In this document: one piece after another, positions 1 through 12,452 of the stretch
How positions within the stretch are numbered: position 1 is the first letter of the stretch
Layout of the letters: each line of letters opens with the position of its first letter
Position numbers and translations under genes: made by a program
Origin: Pelecanus crispus
Taxonomy: Eukaryota; Chordata; Aves; Pelecaniformes; Pelecanidae
Assembly: GCF_030463565.1 (NCBI RefSeq)
Contig: NC_134659.1
Span: 7,200,511-7,264,510 of the forward strand
DNA: 64,000 nucleotides
Direction: 5' to 3'
The notes under the pieces: generated by a model
What the model saw: the letters and a program-made list of their open reading frames with translations, nothing else
The model's database searches: none
Told to the model about the DNA's origin: nothing

Positions 1-3000
1 GCGCAAAAGGAAAATGGAATTCACAGCAAGGGCGTGCTGCAGGGGGACGTGGGGAGCAGCAGCTCTCCCCACATCCCCTCTGCACATCTTATCCGGGGCC
101 CGAAAATTTGGCAAGCCGTAACGCTGCCAAGTAATTCTCCAACGTGCTAAGACGACACAGGGACAGATGGCAACTGCTGGTATTTCTGCGTGTCTAATGC
201 CGCCCAACACAGAGAAATAACCAGCGAGCGCTGACCTTGGCTCCGTCCTGCCTCTGCCCCGCACTGAGGCCTGGCGCGCCTCCTCAAACTGCTCCAGCAC
301 CCCGGGATGTGGTCAAATCCACGGCACAGCAGCCCCTGGAGCACGTGCGGCTTTGCAGAGAGCCAAGCTTTCAAAAAGGATTTATCTTCACCGGGGCTTT
401 TCCCCATCGCTCCGCTGCTGTACGTGCCGCACGGCGCGGCTGCCTCGCCTCGGGAGTTTTCCCAGCTTTGATTTGGCAGGACTCGGCTCGCAGGCACGCA
501 AACTGTCTGCAGGTTTCAAGTCCCTGGGCTCCCAGCCCGTTCCTACATTGCAGAAGCTGATTCTGACCCCAGATAATAAAAGAAGCTGATTTTTCAACTC
601 AGACTCTCTCCAGAACAGCTCCAGCTGCAATGTTGCATCCCCAATTTTGTTTCTGCTTCTGGACCCTCCCCTGGCTCAGAAATCACCACCAGCTCGACGG
701 CCCCTGCCCATACCATGCAGCGTGTCTTTCTGGATAACCATTTCCCAATCCGGACCCGTCTCTTTTCTTTTGTCGCCTGCTTTTCACCCACTTTGGGATC
801 TGGGGCGGGGGGGAGAGAGGGCAGCCCCCTGCACAACAGACTCCAAGGGGCAGGGAAGCGTTAGAAAGAAGCGGGGGGAAAAAAAAGCAATATCCTTGGC
901 TGATTGATGCTGGCAGTCTCAGCGTATCTATCTTCTGTAATTGAGGGGTTCCTGCTGATATTGTCAGGGAGACTAAAGGATGGGGCCACCTTTGTCCCTG
1001 TGATAGAGAACGACTGGCGACCTGAGCCCCATCACCGCGGGATGCACAGAGCCATCGCCGTCCCTGCATGCATAAACGCTACAGATCCATTTCCTCGCTG
1101 GCTGGGTACTGCTGACACGAGCGTTCGGCCCCCGCTGATGATCATATGCCATCAAGAATGCTTTTGACAAAAAAAAGCACGGTTCATTTTTTTGCGGGTT
1201 TTGCTTTTTAATGTTTTGCAAAGACCTATTCTGAAAGTTTCTTCAGCTTGAGTGTAGATAAATAAGTAGTCCACCTGCACTGTGGCTGCAGGACACTGCC
1301 CTCCAACTTGGCTTGTGATTAACTGACAGCTCAATAACCCATCAGAGTTCCTTCCAGTCGTAAAGGACGCTTTGAAACTACAAACACAGCTTAATACAAA
1401 GAGGTCTTCTAAATTTATTAAAAAAAAAAAAAACAAACCAAAAACCAAACAAAAAAAACCCAAACCAAAACAAAACCCCCCAGCCTGTACAAACCCTGGG
1501 AAGAGAATCGTGCAAGGCTGGAGCTCGTGAGACTTTACGTACCCAACGGTCTGCTTTACAAAGACAGACAAAAATTTTTTCTGATCTGTTGGTAGAACAG
1601 AGGCGGCTTTGCTATTGGCATATAAACTATGACTGTTAGGTAACATGTTTTCTGCCACAAAATTAGAATTCATTTAAAAAAAAAAAAAAAAAGGCACTGC
1701 AGTTGCATTTCAAATCAATACCTGTTCGATTACACAGCTGCCTTCCACTATTTCCCCTTGACGCTGGCCTTACATTAAAGCAAATCAAAACATCCTCTCT
1801 GACAGCCATGTACTTAATCTTCTCTTTCTGAATGCTGCAATGACAGTCACTCGTTTACTCTAAACACAAGATTGCTGTGGCTATAATTTTGTCGTCATGA
1901 GTTGCTTTTTTGGGAAGGATGGCAATTATACCTCTACCTTGGCGACAGGCAGTGCCACAATCCTACTGCAAGATCCCCCGGTGACTTGGTACTCGGAATC
2001 CTCCTCCTGTAAAACTCAGCCCCAGTCCGCATGGGCGGCAGGAAACCCACCTCTCGGGCTGCTTTAGCATTTCACACTTTAAAGACCCCCTTATTTCTCC
2101 CTTAGCGTTGGTTTCTGTAGAAATCCCAACCCATCAGGACTGCTAATACAATCTCTTTCCATTTCAAAGCTCTCCAGTAAAGCTTCCTTCCCCTTTCCTC
2201 CCTAAGCACTCAGCTAATTGAATCCGGTCCTCAGCTCCACTCTGTTATAATCTCATTCTCTCTGTTATAAAAAGTGCATCTTCAAGGACTGTGTAGCTCA
2301 GGGTGTACTAAAGGTAAATATTAAATGTGGCAGCATTAGAGGGAAAAGCAGCAAAAGGGAGCCAAGGCACCATTAGGCAGCGACTTCCACCCAGCTTCCC
2401 CAGGAGCCCGGTGCCGCTCGCAAACAGCGTTCAGGGTCCAACATAATTTCTTTAACAAATGGTACTCTTTCTCCTTGTTCTCCCCTTTCAGCTGTGAATT
2501 TCCTTGTCACAGTTTGGCTGCGCTTATCTGCTGGCAACGTGGCTTAGATTTCATCCTAAGAAAAGCACCTCTTCTCCTGGGTTCAATTTTGATGGAATAA
2601 GTAGGTGCTTGCAGCCCTAAAATGGCGTGGGTTAGGAAAGTTTGCCAATTCAACTCCTTTTTAAAGTCGGCGTCTCTTTTACACGAGCCTTTCTTTCAGC
2701 ATACATTAAGAGGGCTATCTTTTATGCTTTCTTTGTAAGCACCATCTTCTTTTTGTCACATGGGTGCCAAAAAGGATGCTCGCTGCACTCTCCTGCCCAT
2801 TTCAGGCAAACCCCCGCTCAATCCCAATTCAATCCCATCCAGCTCAGATCTCCCGCATTCCTGCCGGGAATACCTATCTCTGTTTGCACTGCAGTCTGGT
2901 TAAATTTAGCCCCCCTGCTGCGCTGAAGGTTATTTTCTCCTCTGCTCTGTCTTGCTGAATACGAAGTGCATGTCAATGAGAGCCAGAAAATGGCAGCTTG

Positions 3001-3938
3001 TTGCTATTTATAGGACACAGATTTGTCTGTCTGACCGCGTACGGGAGCTGCAAACAAGAAGTCAGAGTATGTGAGGGAGGACATGGCAGTCAGGAGCCGG
3101 AGCGGTTTGGGGAGCAAGACACCTCCTTGCTTGGTATTAATCATATTAATATTCAAGTAGCCTTGTGAGGGTGCTGGAAGCAGCGGTATAAAAGAGTTTG
3201 CCCCAGGAGAAAAGACTTTGCAGCGCTATCAGACCACCTCTCAACTACCTGGGACCCAGCCGTCGTTCCTCAAAGAGCCGTTCCCACCGCTTCTCCCCTC
3301 TTGGGCATTGGCCAAGTCTTGGTGGGCTTCCACAAGTCCCCTCCCAGCCCTGGAGACCTGCCGTGGCCGCCCAAAGGCAGCCGGACCGCGGCGGTGCTGG
3401 CAGCAGAGCCGCTGCCCATCGCCTCTGCAGCTCGGGCCAGGCTGCCCCGCGGGATCTGGGATTCTCCCAGGTCGAGCTCAGCGAGCCTCCGGATCCCGCG
3501 GTGCTGCTCAGCCCCACTGGACCCCAGGGACTGGATCCGCTTGGGCACATTTCTTCCAGACCTTCTCACTCCCAGGGCAGTTTTCAGAGTAAATGCAAGA
3601 TCAAACCTGTTACCCAGCTTCTTTTGCTATTATTTGCAATGCACCTTTCTCACTGGTCTGTGCTAGGCTTTACTTTATGTTGTGACCCTTCGCTGTTTGT
3701 AGCTCCTGCTGAAATGTTGAGTTGACCTACCACCACAAAAGAAGGAGAAAAAAAAAAAAAAGCCACAGATCCCTGTGCTACAGTCTCAGATAACCTGGTC
3801 AATACACACCTAGACACACCAACGCGGCGCTAAAGATAATTTCTAAACCAGTGGACTGTATCTTACTATTCATCTACTTCCCTCCGTGGTTCTGGTCTGT
3901 CCCTTACAGCTTGTTATTTCTTTCAATTTTCCTCCCAG
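1..3938 (+). other. NFASC: NFASC intron upstream of the transmembrane exon
   Basis: No exon could be supported here. I looked for the Pro/Thr-rich mucin-like exon and the last fibronectin exon that precede the membrane segment in neurofascin, and saw neither. The stretch holds A-rich low-complexity runs near 1420-1490 and 1675-1692. It ends in a pyrimidine tract and AG at 3937-3938. Calling it intron is inference from the + strand exons that follow. Confidence 0.6.
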
Positions 3939-4070
3939 CCTACACCAAGAATCACGTCGACATCGCAACGCAGGGCTGGTTCATCGGGCTGATGTGTGCC
4001 ATAGCTCTCCTGGTCCTTATTCTGTTGATCGTCTGCTTCATTAAGAGGAGCAGAGGCGGGAAATATCCAG
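3939..4070 (+). CDS. NFASC: NFASC transmembrane exon
   Basis: The exon is 132 nt, phase 1 to phase 1, with acceptor TTCCTCCCAG and donor CAG/GTAAGA. It encodes a short extracellular juxtamembrane stretch, a helix of about 23 hydrophobic residues ([20 protein letters not shown]) and the basic stop transfer [11 protein letters not shown]. The membrane segment is strongly conserved with mammalian neurofascin. Confidence 0.95.
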
Positions 4071-7000
4071 GTAAGAGCGTTGCATGGCAATCACTTGTGC
4101 TCATGGTTTAAACATCTCCAGGCTTCTGGGGGCTAATCAAATTGTATTGCTCTCAGATAGATGCTTGTGATTACAAGGGCTTTTCTTTCTCTGTAGTGGG
4201 AACACTGTTATTAGTGGGAAGTATTTCAGTTAATTAAAGATCAGGTGAGGGCTCTGTGCTGTGCAGGCTTTAGGCTGCGGAGCTGGCCACTCCTGCTATG
4301 CGTGACCCAACCTCTATTCTGCAAATTTCCTTGTCCTTATCTACAAAAAGATCTTTTCAGGCAAAAATCTCATTAAATTTTTGCAAAGCAAAGATAAGGC
4401 TTAAGAAAATTCACCAATTAATACATCCTCTCTCGCTATCTGGAGCGCCCGTGCCCTGGTGCCAGCACAGCAGCACCCTTTGCAAGCCCTCCCAGGTGCG
4501 GGTTTTTTACCGAGTCGCTGAAAAACTGTACTTCACCCTGCAGGGATTTCACAAAGACAGCTTCAACACCAGCTGCTGTTACTGTCTCGTAAAGCTTTTA
4601 TCTTCTGCACTGCTTTTTAACGCGAATGTTGGGGATGTGCTTGTTTACAGTACGAGACAATAAAGATGAGCATCTAAATCCCGAAGACAAGAACGTAGAA
4701 GACGGGTCATTCGACTACAGGTACGCTTCCATCGGCATGTGTACCCACGCGACCACGTCTCCCCATCAGCCCCACTTCCAGCCATCACAGACCTCACCGC
4801 GCTACCCCTCCACATAACCGCAGCACCGCGGTGCCACACAGCCTCTTAAATTATTTCTCCCACCTTCCTCCTCCTGCCTCCTTCCCTCTGCAAGTCCTCT
4901 ACCGAAGGAAACATTTCCCACCTAAAACCCTGGAAGAGTAACCAGGCCGTGAGGATGCTGCTAAGGTCTCCTCCTTTCCCTGTCCCAGCCTGGGAGGATC
5001 AGTCCAGGCAGAGAGCTGGCACTCTGGCATCAGCTACCCGGGACACAGCTCTTGCCAGGTGCAGATCAACTTTAATGACACTCCTAACATTCCAAAAAAA
5101 AAAAAAAATTAAATTCTGAAGCAGCCTGAGGATATTTCAGGTATATCGCCCTGTAGCTCAGCCTCTCTCCTACCCTAAGAGAATATCCAGGGGAGAAATG
5201 CCCAAAGTTATGTTAGGATCAACCCTGAAAGCATGCAAGAGTACTGACTGGGGGGTCTGCCTGCGTTCCAGTCAAGGCTTTTCTGTAAGGTGCCCAGGCA
5301 AACTCTACAGAAACACCTTCGAGGGCTGCAGCACAGCCTAGCAGCGGTTCTGCTAAAACCGCTCTGATTTCCCCCTACCTCCGCTCAGCTGCTTTCACAC
5401 AAAATGGCATCCTTTGAAGAGCAGCAGCACCCGTTTCTACTGCAGGAAAAACTCCCAGGATATTTCAGAAAGGGGCAAGTGCTCTTCCAAGCCTGCTCGC
5501 GTGCCACGCAGCATTCGCAGCTCTGCTGCTGTTAGTGTTGCCCCAAGGAGCAGGAGCAGGTAACGATGTCAGGTCTCCTGGGGTTGCCCACACTTGATGG
5601 ATGACAGGGATGTGTTACAGCACACCCAGCTTGCCCTTTGAGCACCTACAGTGGGCTGTGCTTTTCTTTAAAGAATTAAAATGCACCTTTCCATCTGAGC
5701 TGGATCCAAAGCCCAATTAGGCTAGCAGGAATTTTTCTCCCAACTTCAAAACAGGGGTTAATTAAACCCCGTGTCATTACCCATACTCCTAGCATTACAA
5801 ATTGAGGTGGCAAAGATAGGAAGAATTTATTTACAATTCAGTAAGGGATGTAAGACGACACACGTGTTCCGTCAAAGACTTTAGAGGAAGCAAAATGAAT
5901 ATATCTGCCTGCACACAATACATAAATGGAAGTAGAACAACTGCAGCACTCAATACGATCACATTTTATTGTTAGTAGCACGGTAACTCTATTTCAGTAG
6001 CAACTCTTTTTCTCCAAAGGATGTTGTAAGCCCAAAGCTCCCCGGTCTTCTGATAGCGCAATACAGAATACAAATACACCCCAGCAGGAACCAGAATAAG
6101 CAGCGTGTTGTAGGAAAAGGTCGCCATTCTTTATTGCCCTAAACAACACCCGGGGGCAACACCTTCCTCGCCTCCCCGCAAGATTTAGTTATCACTTCTA
6201 GTGGTGGCAAGCCACACCGGGGCAATTACATTAAGTCCACACACAAATTGCAGTCTGGGGATGTTCCCTTCAGATTCCTGGCTGGGACACAGAGAACAGC
6301 AGAGAAGAAATTAGCTGCAGGCTTTGCCCTGGATCAAACGCATCTCTTCCCAGGCAGGATTTTGCAAGTGCAGGCAGCGCTCCTTGTACAGATAGGAGCC
6401 AGAAACAGAACTGCATACTACACAGGTAGCGTCCATACTTTGGCCAGAACAAGTCCCCTTAATGCTCTGAGTCACGATAGGGATGCTCTTGGTTCCCGAA
6501 TTTGTGGGATGGTGTAAATACCACGTAGCAAGCCTGAAACACCTCATCACCCAGGAGCTACCCACACCCAACCCTACAGGCTCAGCTCCATCACCTGGGT
6601 CTCAGACGAGGTCTCCACAGCCGAGCTTCTGGCAGTACGCACCGATTTCAGAGATCTGCTTCTCAAGAGTCCGTTGAGATGGTTGCAGTCAAGACCTCCT
6701 CACCCCTACTGCTCCTAAGGCAATTGCGTTGCCAGGGACCACTTGCCTTGCACAGAAGGAAAACCAAGCTCTTGGCATGGCTGGCAGCATTGCGACAGTC
6801 AGCAATGCTGCATTTACTGCCCAAGCACCATCCAAGGGACATTGCCTTCCAGGCAATAGGAGGGAACGCAGTAAATCCTTCATCCTACTACGCAGCAGCT
6901 TCTGCTTAGCTGAAGCTCAGACTTTTATTGACAGCCCCATTCCCAAAAGTTTGCAAGCTAAAGGCAGAGGTCAGCAGAAGGGCAACAGCCAAGCTCCAAG

Positions 7001-10000
7001 ATGCTCCCGCGTTTTCAATCACACTGTCCCAGGGACTAGATGGGGAAAAACCCCAGTCAAACAAGAACAAGAAGAAAACCCCAGCAACCCATGAACTTTG
7101 CCCCCTCCTTCTCAGGAACAAGTTTCCTGGGAGAAGTAATAGGAGGAGGCTTCCCTCAAGGAGGCAGAAAGGAAGGTGAACCTGAAGGATTGATATGAAA
7201 TGCTGTTGGCTGATTAAGATTCAAAATGATTGCAATGTTAGGCTCAAGGAGGGTAGCAATTAGTATTTCAAGCAAGGACAGGAATTGAGCCAACGTGAGT
7301 TCTTCATTGGTTTCCCTCCCCACCTCCACATAGCATGTCTGATATGCTCTCATCATATCTCACGTCCTTAATGCCCTGTGCATGCAACTTTCAAATCTCT
7401 GCAGCCTATAATTAAGAGATACTGTCACATCTTTCTGTTCCACTAACAGAATAATGGTTTTCCTGAGCAGAGGCTAAGCTGGGAAGCTTATTTGCAAAGC
7501 AGGAGACCATTATCCTTGGACGATGTTCTGTGCCAGTGACTGTGCCTCATTATACCAAATGTTTAAGCTGCACGTGGGGGAGTCGGCTGGAAACCCTGGC
7601 CGCTGGGAAGGGAAAGTCGAGTGGTTTTAGTTTCTGGGTTCCCGTTCAGACTCAGGATGGTGTCCTGCGGCACAGGTTACACACTGCAGGCAGCACCGGC
7701 TCGCCCCGAAGGGGCCATCCCGGCAGACACCAAGACGGGAGGACACAGAGCCGTCCCGCGAGCCTAGCGAGGGGAGGAGAGGTCTGGCGAAGCAGCCTGG
7801 GGAGGGACAGGCTCGTCAATAGCTAACGTGATACTGGTGCGTGACCGTATCATGGAAACCCAGCGGAAAGCTGGAGGGGAAACCGAGCGACCCGTTCCCT
7901 TGGCCCCGGTCCTGCTGCGCGTCGGTCCCCAGCAGCGACTGCTGTTCCCTACAGCCGCTCGCCAATGGACTTTAGCCACAAGCCCTTTCTGAACAGCCTG
8001 GCAGCAAACAGCCCGCTTCCCACCTGCGCCACCCACTGCTGCTCCGTATTTGCTTTCTCGGGGAAGCCAATGAGGCTCATCCAGCTCTGAACAATTATAC
8101 TGGCTCCATTTGGTATAACGAGGCAATTAGCTCCATGAGGAATGCAGACATTTCTTTTTGGTTTTTAGCACTGCCCCTGTAAATGCAGACCTCATCATAT
8201 CTCTCTCTGATCAGGCTCTTTCTGCTTCTCTCTGTTTTATTCCCATTCTTTCTTCTCCTTTTCACCTGGTCTATCCACATGGACCATGAAGGTCTCTTGA
8301 AAGGTAGGACCACGTGCTGCCAGAAGTCCGGCACATTTAGCTTTTTTTATTTTCCTTCCTTCTAGCTATTGATTTCTTTATAGCTGAAACTATACCTTCC
8401 CCTCCCTATTCCCACGTACCTGCCTCCACCTAACACATTAAACAAGATCCCTCTAACTCCTGCTGGCATCAGGGGTACCCCCACCTCCAGCGAGCTGCAT
8501 CTCGCTTGGAAATGCTGAGTGGGCTGGGGGCACCCCCGAGCGCCAGCCAGGCCCCCCCAGCCCCACGCTCGAGCGGCTGATCCCTCCGGCTGCAGCGGGA
8601 CCGGCCGAGGGCTGGACCTGGGGACGATGCCCTCGGTGCATTCAGCACCCTGATGCCAGACACCCAGGGGATGGTGGCAAGGGACACGAGCAAAAAAAAA
8701 AAAAAAAAAAAAAAGCTAGATCCTGAACAATCCGCCCACTCTTTGTCTCAGTCCTGAAAATCCTCTCTCCGGCTCAAGCCTCCCCCTCTTCTCAATGATT
8801 TATGCAACTCAGGACAACGTCTCCCAAATGGTTTTCATCTGGGTGCTCTGGTTCTCTAATGCACACATCAGCAAACCCCACAGAAATCCATTTTAACAGG
8901 GTTATATTGCATCAAGATGCTGATGAATATCTGCTTCGCCCTCCTAATGCACTAACAGGATAAATAGTACTGGAGAGAGGTAAAACCGGGGGCAGGTTCG
9001 GGAAACGCATTGCCAGGGTGTTTGGTGCTGCAAACCCTTCCCCATTAGGGAAAATCTGGCTCTAGGTTCACCTTTAACTGAACCCCAAACCTTGGGAAAG
9101 GATATTGCAAACAAAGGGATCTGGGTTTTGCCACTCTCTACTTGGCATTTATTGGGCTTTCTAACTGGCAGTCCTGCTTGCAGACTGAATTCTCTTCCTC
9201 CTCCCCCCGGAAAGAAGCTGTTTTTAAAGCTAACAAGTTTTTTGTTTATTTTTTTTTTTTCTTACGATGCCAAGTTAACACAAGGCCTCAAATATTGGTT
9301 TTGTATTACCGCTTAATTCACAAAGTGCTGATATAAGGAAATACGTTAGAAAGCAAGCTGCGTGTTGTACCGTGGGATACAAATTCCTCTCCCACCGTAG
9401 AGAGCTGATGCCGTTAATTAAATGGCATGAGAGGTCTAGTGCTTCCCCAGCTGAAGAGCATTTTGCTCCCTGGCCCAAGCAAAGTGTTTCTCATGCCTCC
9501 ACGGGAGGCAAACACCTTCGTGTGGACACCAACTATCAAGGGCTGCAATCAAAGCCCAGTACTTTTACCTATTTTAAGAAAAATAAAGGAACAGAGGAGG
9601 GTGCCACACTGGTGAGTGAGTCTGATGAGTCCCAAGCTAAAACAGCAACAATAAAAAGACAGGAATGGAGGTGGGAGGACAAGTGTTTGGGGTACATATG
9701 CGATACCTTTAGGAATACTACAGAATTTGCATGCTGGACATAAGATCAAACATTAACTAAGGGCTAGCTTAGTTATGAATATGAAAGCTAATTTTTTATA
9801 TCTAGCAATCCATTCATCCTCCATGCAATGGTATCTGTATTTATGAGATACCAGCCCTTGCCCTCCAGAGAGAAAACAGCTTTTCCCTGGGTTTTTTTTG
9901 TTAAAAGCGTTTCTTTAAAGGTTTGTTTTTTTCCTGTGTGTCAGACTATTTATTTCTCAGTGACCTGGCTTAATCTTTCTAGTGAAAAAGAGAAAAGGAT

Positions 10001-10852
10001 AAAGAATTGAACAAACAAGCTTAGATGCTCAGAAATAAGGCTGGAAAGGTAAATTCCCATGAGTTTTGGAAGCTGCACAGAACTTGGCATCCTATACATG
10101 CCCCCTCACAGTGCTTCGAGAGCGCTCCCCATTGCATGTAGCTATCTAAACAGCTGAGTGTGGTTTTTTTGCAAGGAAATCCGGAAACAAACCTCACTAA
10201 ACCAGGTTACACCAGGGTTGGCTAAAATGTTAAGAGAAAGAAAGAATATAAGCAATGACAAGGAAAGGATATTTATAACGTACATCCAGTTGGACTGATC
10301 TAAGCATCGCATGTAACACACGTTCCAAACCAAATTGCTTTCTAAAAAGAAAAAGCAGGAAGGTTGGGCTTGCAGAAATACCAACCACAGCACCAACTGC
10401 CCAGGCAGCTGTGGGCCTCCCACGCGGAGGCTGTCTCCCCACCTTCACGTACGTGTCAGACGCATCACGATTTGCTGTCTGCAGCCAGAGCACCCCGCAT
10501 TTGCGGTCTCTGGTCAGTACATTCGCACACTGGATTTATTTTTGAATATCCAGACCTTGGGTGAAGGTTGTAAGCCCCATTCTCAACCCTTACTGTGTCT
10601 GTCTGTCTTCTGCTACCCAGCGATGAAGACAACAAACCCCTGCCAAACAGCCAGACCTCCTTGGACGGCACGATAAAGCAGCAGGAGAGTGACGATAGCT
10701 TGGTGGACTATGGAGAGGGGGGTGAAGGGCAGTTTAACGAGGACGGCTCCTTTATCGGCCAGTACACAGTGAAGAAGGACAAAGAGGAGACCGAAGGCAA
10801 CGAGAGCTCGGAAGCCACCTCCCCAGTCAATGCTATCTACTCCTTGGCATAG
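3939..10852 (+). CDS. NFASC: Neurofascin, C-terminal part: transmembrane segment and cytoplasmic tail (partial gene)
   Basis: Neurofascin is an L1-family adhesion receptor that anchors to ankyrin and spectrin at nodes of Ranvier and axon initial segments (neuronal form) and at paranodes (glial form). The coding parts seen are 3939-4070, 4651-4720, optional 8292-8303, and 10621-10852. Phases match throughout: 1, then 2, then 2. The peptide runs from [15 protein letters not shown] through a hydrophobic helix to the stop transfer KRSRGGKYP, then the tail with [29 protein letters not shown] and the end NAIYSLA. FIGQY is the ankyrin-binding motif of the L1 family. The SLA end identifies neurofascin; as I recall, NrCAM ends in SFV. 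The SLA terminus is a known PDZ ligand for syntenin. Upstream Ig and fibronectin exons lie outside the window. Next on the same strand is CNTN2, as in human 1q32. Confidence 0.95.
4071..4650 (+). other. NFASC: NFASC intron, 580 nt
   Basis: GT-AG intron between the transmembrane exon and the membrane-proximal cytoplasmic exon. No other element recognised. Confidence 0.85.
4651..4720 (+). CDS. NFASC: NFASC membrane-proximal cytoplasmic exon
   Basis: The exon is 70 nt, phase 1 to phase 2, with acceptor TTGTTTACAG and donor CAG/GTACGC. It encodes [19 protein letters not shown] followed by SFDY. The final Tyr lies directly before the optional RSLE insert, so splicing decides whether a YRSL sorting motif forms. 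The acidic linker differs from the mammalian one as I remember it, while both ends match. Confidence 0.92.
4721..10620 (+). other. NFASC: NFASC intron containing the RSLE micro-exon
   Basis: A 5.9-kb interval between two constitutive cytoplasmic exons. Apart from the micro-exon at 8292-8303 and a 23-nt poly-A run at 8692-8714, I see no coding or repeat feature. The ORFs here are short and have no recognisable domain. Confidence 0.8.
8292..8303 (+). CDS. NFASC: NFASC 12-nt micro-exon encoding RSLE
   Basis: A 12-nt exon, GTCTCTTGAAAG, lies between acceptor AAG (AG at 8290-8291) and donor GTAGGA. About 70 nt of pyrimidine-rich sequence precede it. Joined to the phase-2 exon before it and the exon at 10621 it gives Tyr-Arg-Ser-Leu-Glu-Ser-Asp in frame. 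In the L1 family, the neuron-specific RSLE exon creates a YRSL signal recognised by the AP-2 clathrin adaptor and promotes endocytosis. Placement in the intron and reading frame both fit. Alternative use is inferred from the family. The extended A-A-G acceptor is slightly unusual. Confidence 0.88.
10621..10852 (+). CDS. NFASC: NFASC last coding exon with FIGQY motif and stop
   Basis: The coding part is 232 nt, beginning in phase 2 after CTACCCAG and ending at TAG 10850-10852. It encodes [18 protein letters not shown], the acidic [22 protein letters not shown] at 10751-10765, and a Lys/Glu-rich end with NAIYSLA. Phosphorylation of the FIGQY Tyr is known to block ankyrin binding. The 3' UTR continues without a splice. 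Confidence 0.96.
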
Positions 10853-10967
10853 CGCAATGCACTGAAACCACAAACAGCCCGAGGTGTTTGTAGTGGATGG
10901 GGCTTGAACAACAGCCCCGCCGCCACTACCTCCAACAGAAACATGTGAATGAAACCAACCAACGATG

Positions 10968-11014
10968 AAAAAAAAAAAAAAAAAAGAAAAAAAAAGAAAA
11001 AAAAGAAAAAAAAA
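10968..11014 (+). repeat. A-rich low-complexity tract in the NFASC 3' UTR
   Basis: Runs of 7 to 19 A separated by single G. The Lys-rich and Phe-rich open frames over it on the two strands are artefacts of composition. Confidence 0.9.
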
Positions 11015-12446
11015 TCCAAGCAAACAGGCAGACCAGGTGGCTGCCGATGCCATCTTATCCTTAGCAAACAAGCAAACGGCAAGGACTCCGGGGCGCGGAT
11101 GGGCTGTAGCTGTAGCTGAAATCTGGGCTGAGCCAGAGGGGCCGGAGGAGGAGCGGGATGCTCGAGCTGCACCCCAGCTTCGGGGCTGGCCCCAGCGCCC
11201 AGAGCCAGCCTGGCAGGGGCCACGATGGGCTCGGCCACCCAGGCTCCCCGAGGCCCTTTTTGTTCTTTTGGGAGGGAGTTAAAAATTCTTCTTTTTAATC
11301 TTTGCAGGAAGGTTCCAGATAAGAGGGGGAGGGGGAAAAAAGAAGAAAAAAAAAAAAAAAAAGAAAGTTTTGGGAAGGGAAGAGGGGTGAGCGGGGCCTG
11401 GGCAGAGTAGCAAGAGCAACATAAATGCATAAAAGGAGGAACGTGGTGGATCTTTGGTTACCGACACCACAGCGCCGTATTACTGAGATGTCCAGGTGTC
11501 CATCCTTGCAGCAGCATCTCGCCCATAGCCTCTCCCAAACCAGTCGGCGCCACAACCTCCTTCCCAAAAGATGAAGCAGCACCTATGCAGGGAAGGGCAG
11601 GTCCCCTACGGCTTCCCTTGGCACCGTAGCTCACATCCGTGCCGAGGCTCCGCGGTCCGTCCCCCCGCAAAGCCCATGGGGAGGTCACCCGCCACCCCCG
11701 CGGGGCTCTGGAGCATCCTCGGAGGACCAGAGGTTGCGGAAGAGCTTGTGGGATTCGTGCAAGGACAGTCAGGGGCTGCTCACCCTCCGAGCCCGATAAC
11801 AGCATTGCTTGCCTGGGTAACTGCAGGCAAACCATTTTGCTTTAGTCTTTGCTTTGTAAGAATTTGGGGGGAAACTGCCCCCAGACCACGCCTGCTGTCT
11901 TTTAAAGGCAACTCCATAAATTTTATGTAGCAAAAAGGGAGTGGAAGCAGGACCAGTATTACCATAGGACGAGGGGACCAGAAATCACTTGTTTTTAAAA
12001 ATCAAAGCCACCCGGTCAGGATGAGAAGCACCCGCCAGGATCGGGTGGAGGATCCCCTGCTGTTGACCTGCACCGCAGCTCCCGATCCGCGGCTTGAACG
12101 GTTCCGGGACGCGCGTCCCTCGGGAGACAGGGAGGAAGGCACGGCGGGAGCACAGGACCCGAGGTCCACACCTTCCCCAGGCGCTGGGGACGAGCCAGGT
12201 CGACAGCGTTTTCCACTGAACTCTCCTCCTCATCTCTGACAGTGGCCTTTCCCCCTCCATCAATCAGCCTGAGCGAGACCCTTCCACGAGCGAGCGCCTG
12301 CACCGTGGGACCCCCTCCGCTGTCTTATTTACATATCAAGACAACACGCCATTTAAGTTAACCCGTTAACACACTGTAAACAAAGCGTCTCGGGTAGGAG
12401 TGCTCCTTCACATGCCTTACACAGCTTCGAACTTCCCATGAAGTTT

Positions 12447-12452
12447 AATAAA
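12447..12452 (+). promoter_or_regulatory. NFASC: Candidate proximal poly(A) signal of NFASC
   Basis: AATAAA in the 3' UTR, 1.6 kb after the stop. Use is unproven. Confidence 0.35.

Noticed and set aside
10613..11430. Long minus-strand frames rich in Phe at the NFASC stop
   Set aside because: They arise from the A-rich tract in the 3' UTR and the antisense of the last coding exon.
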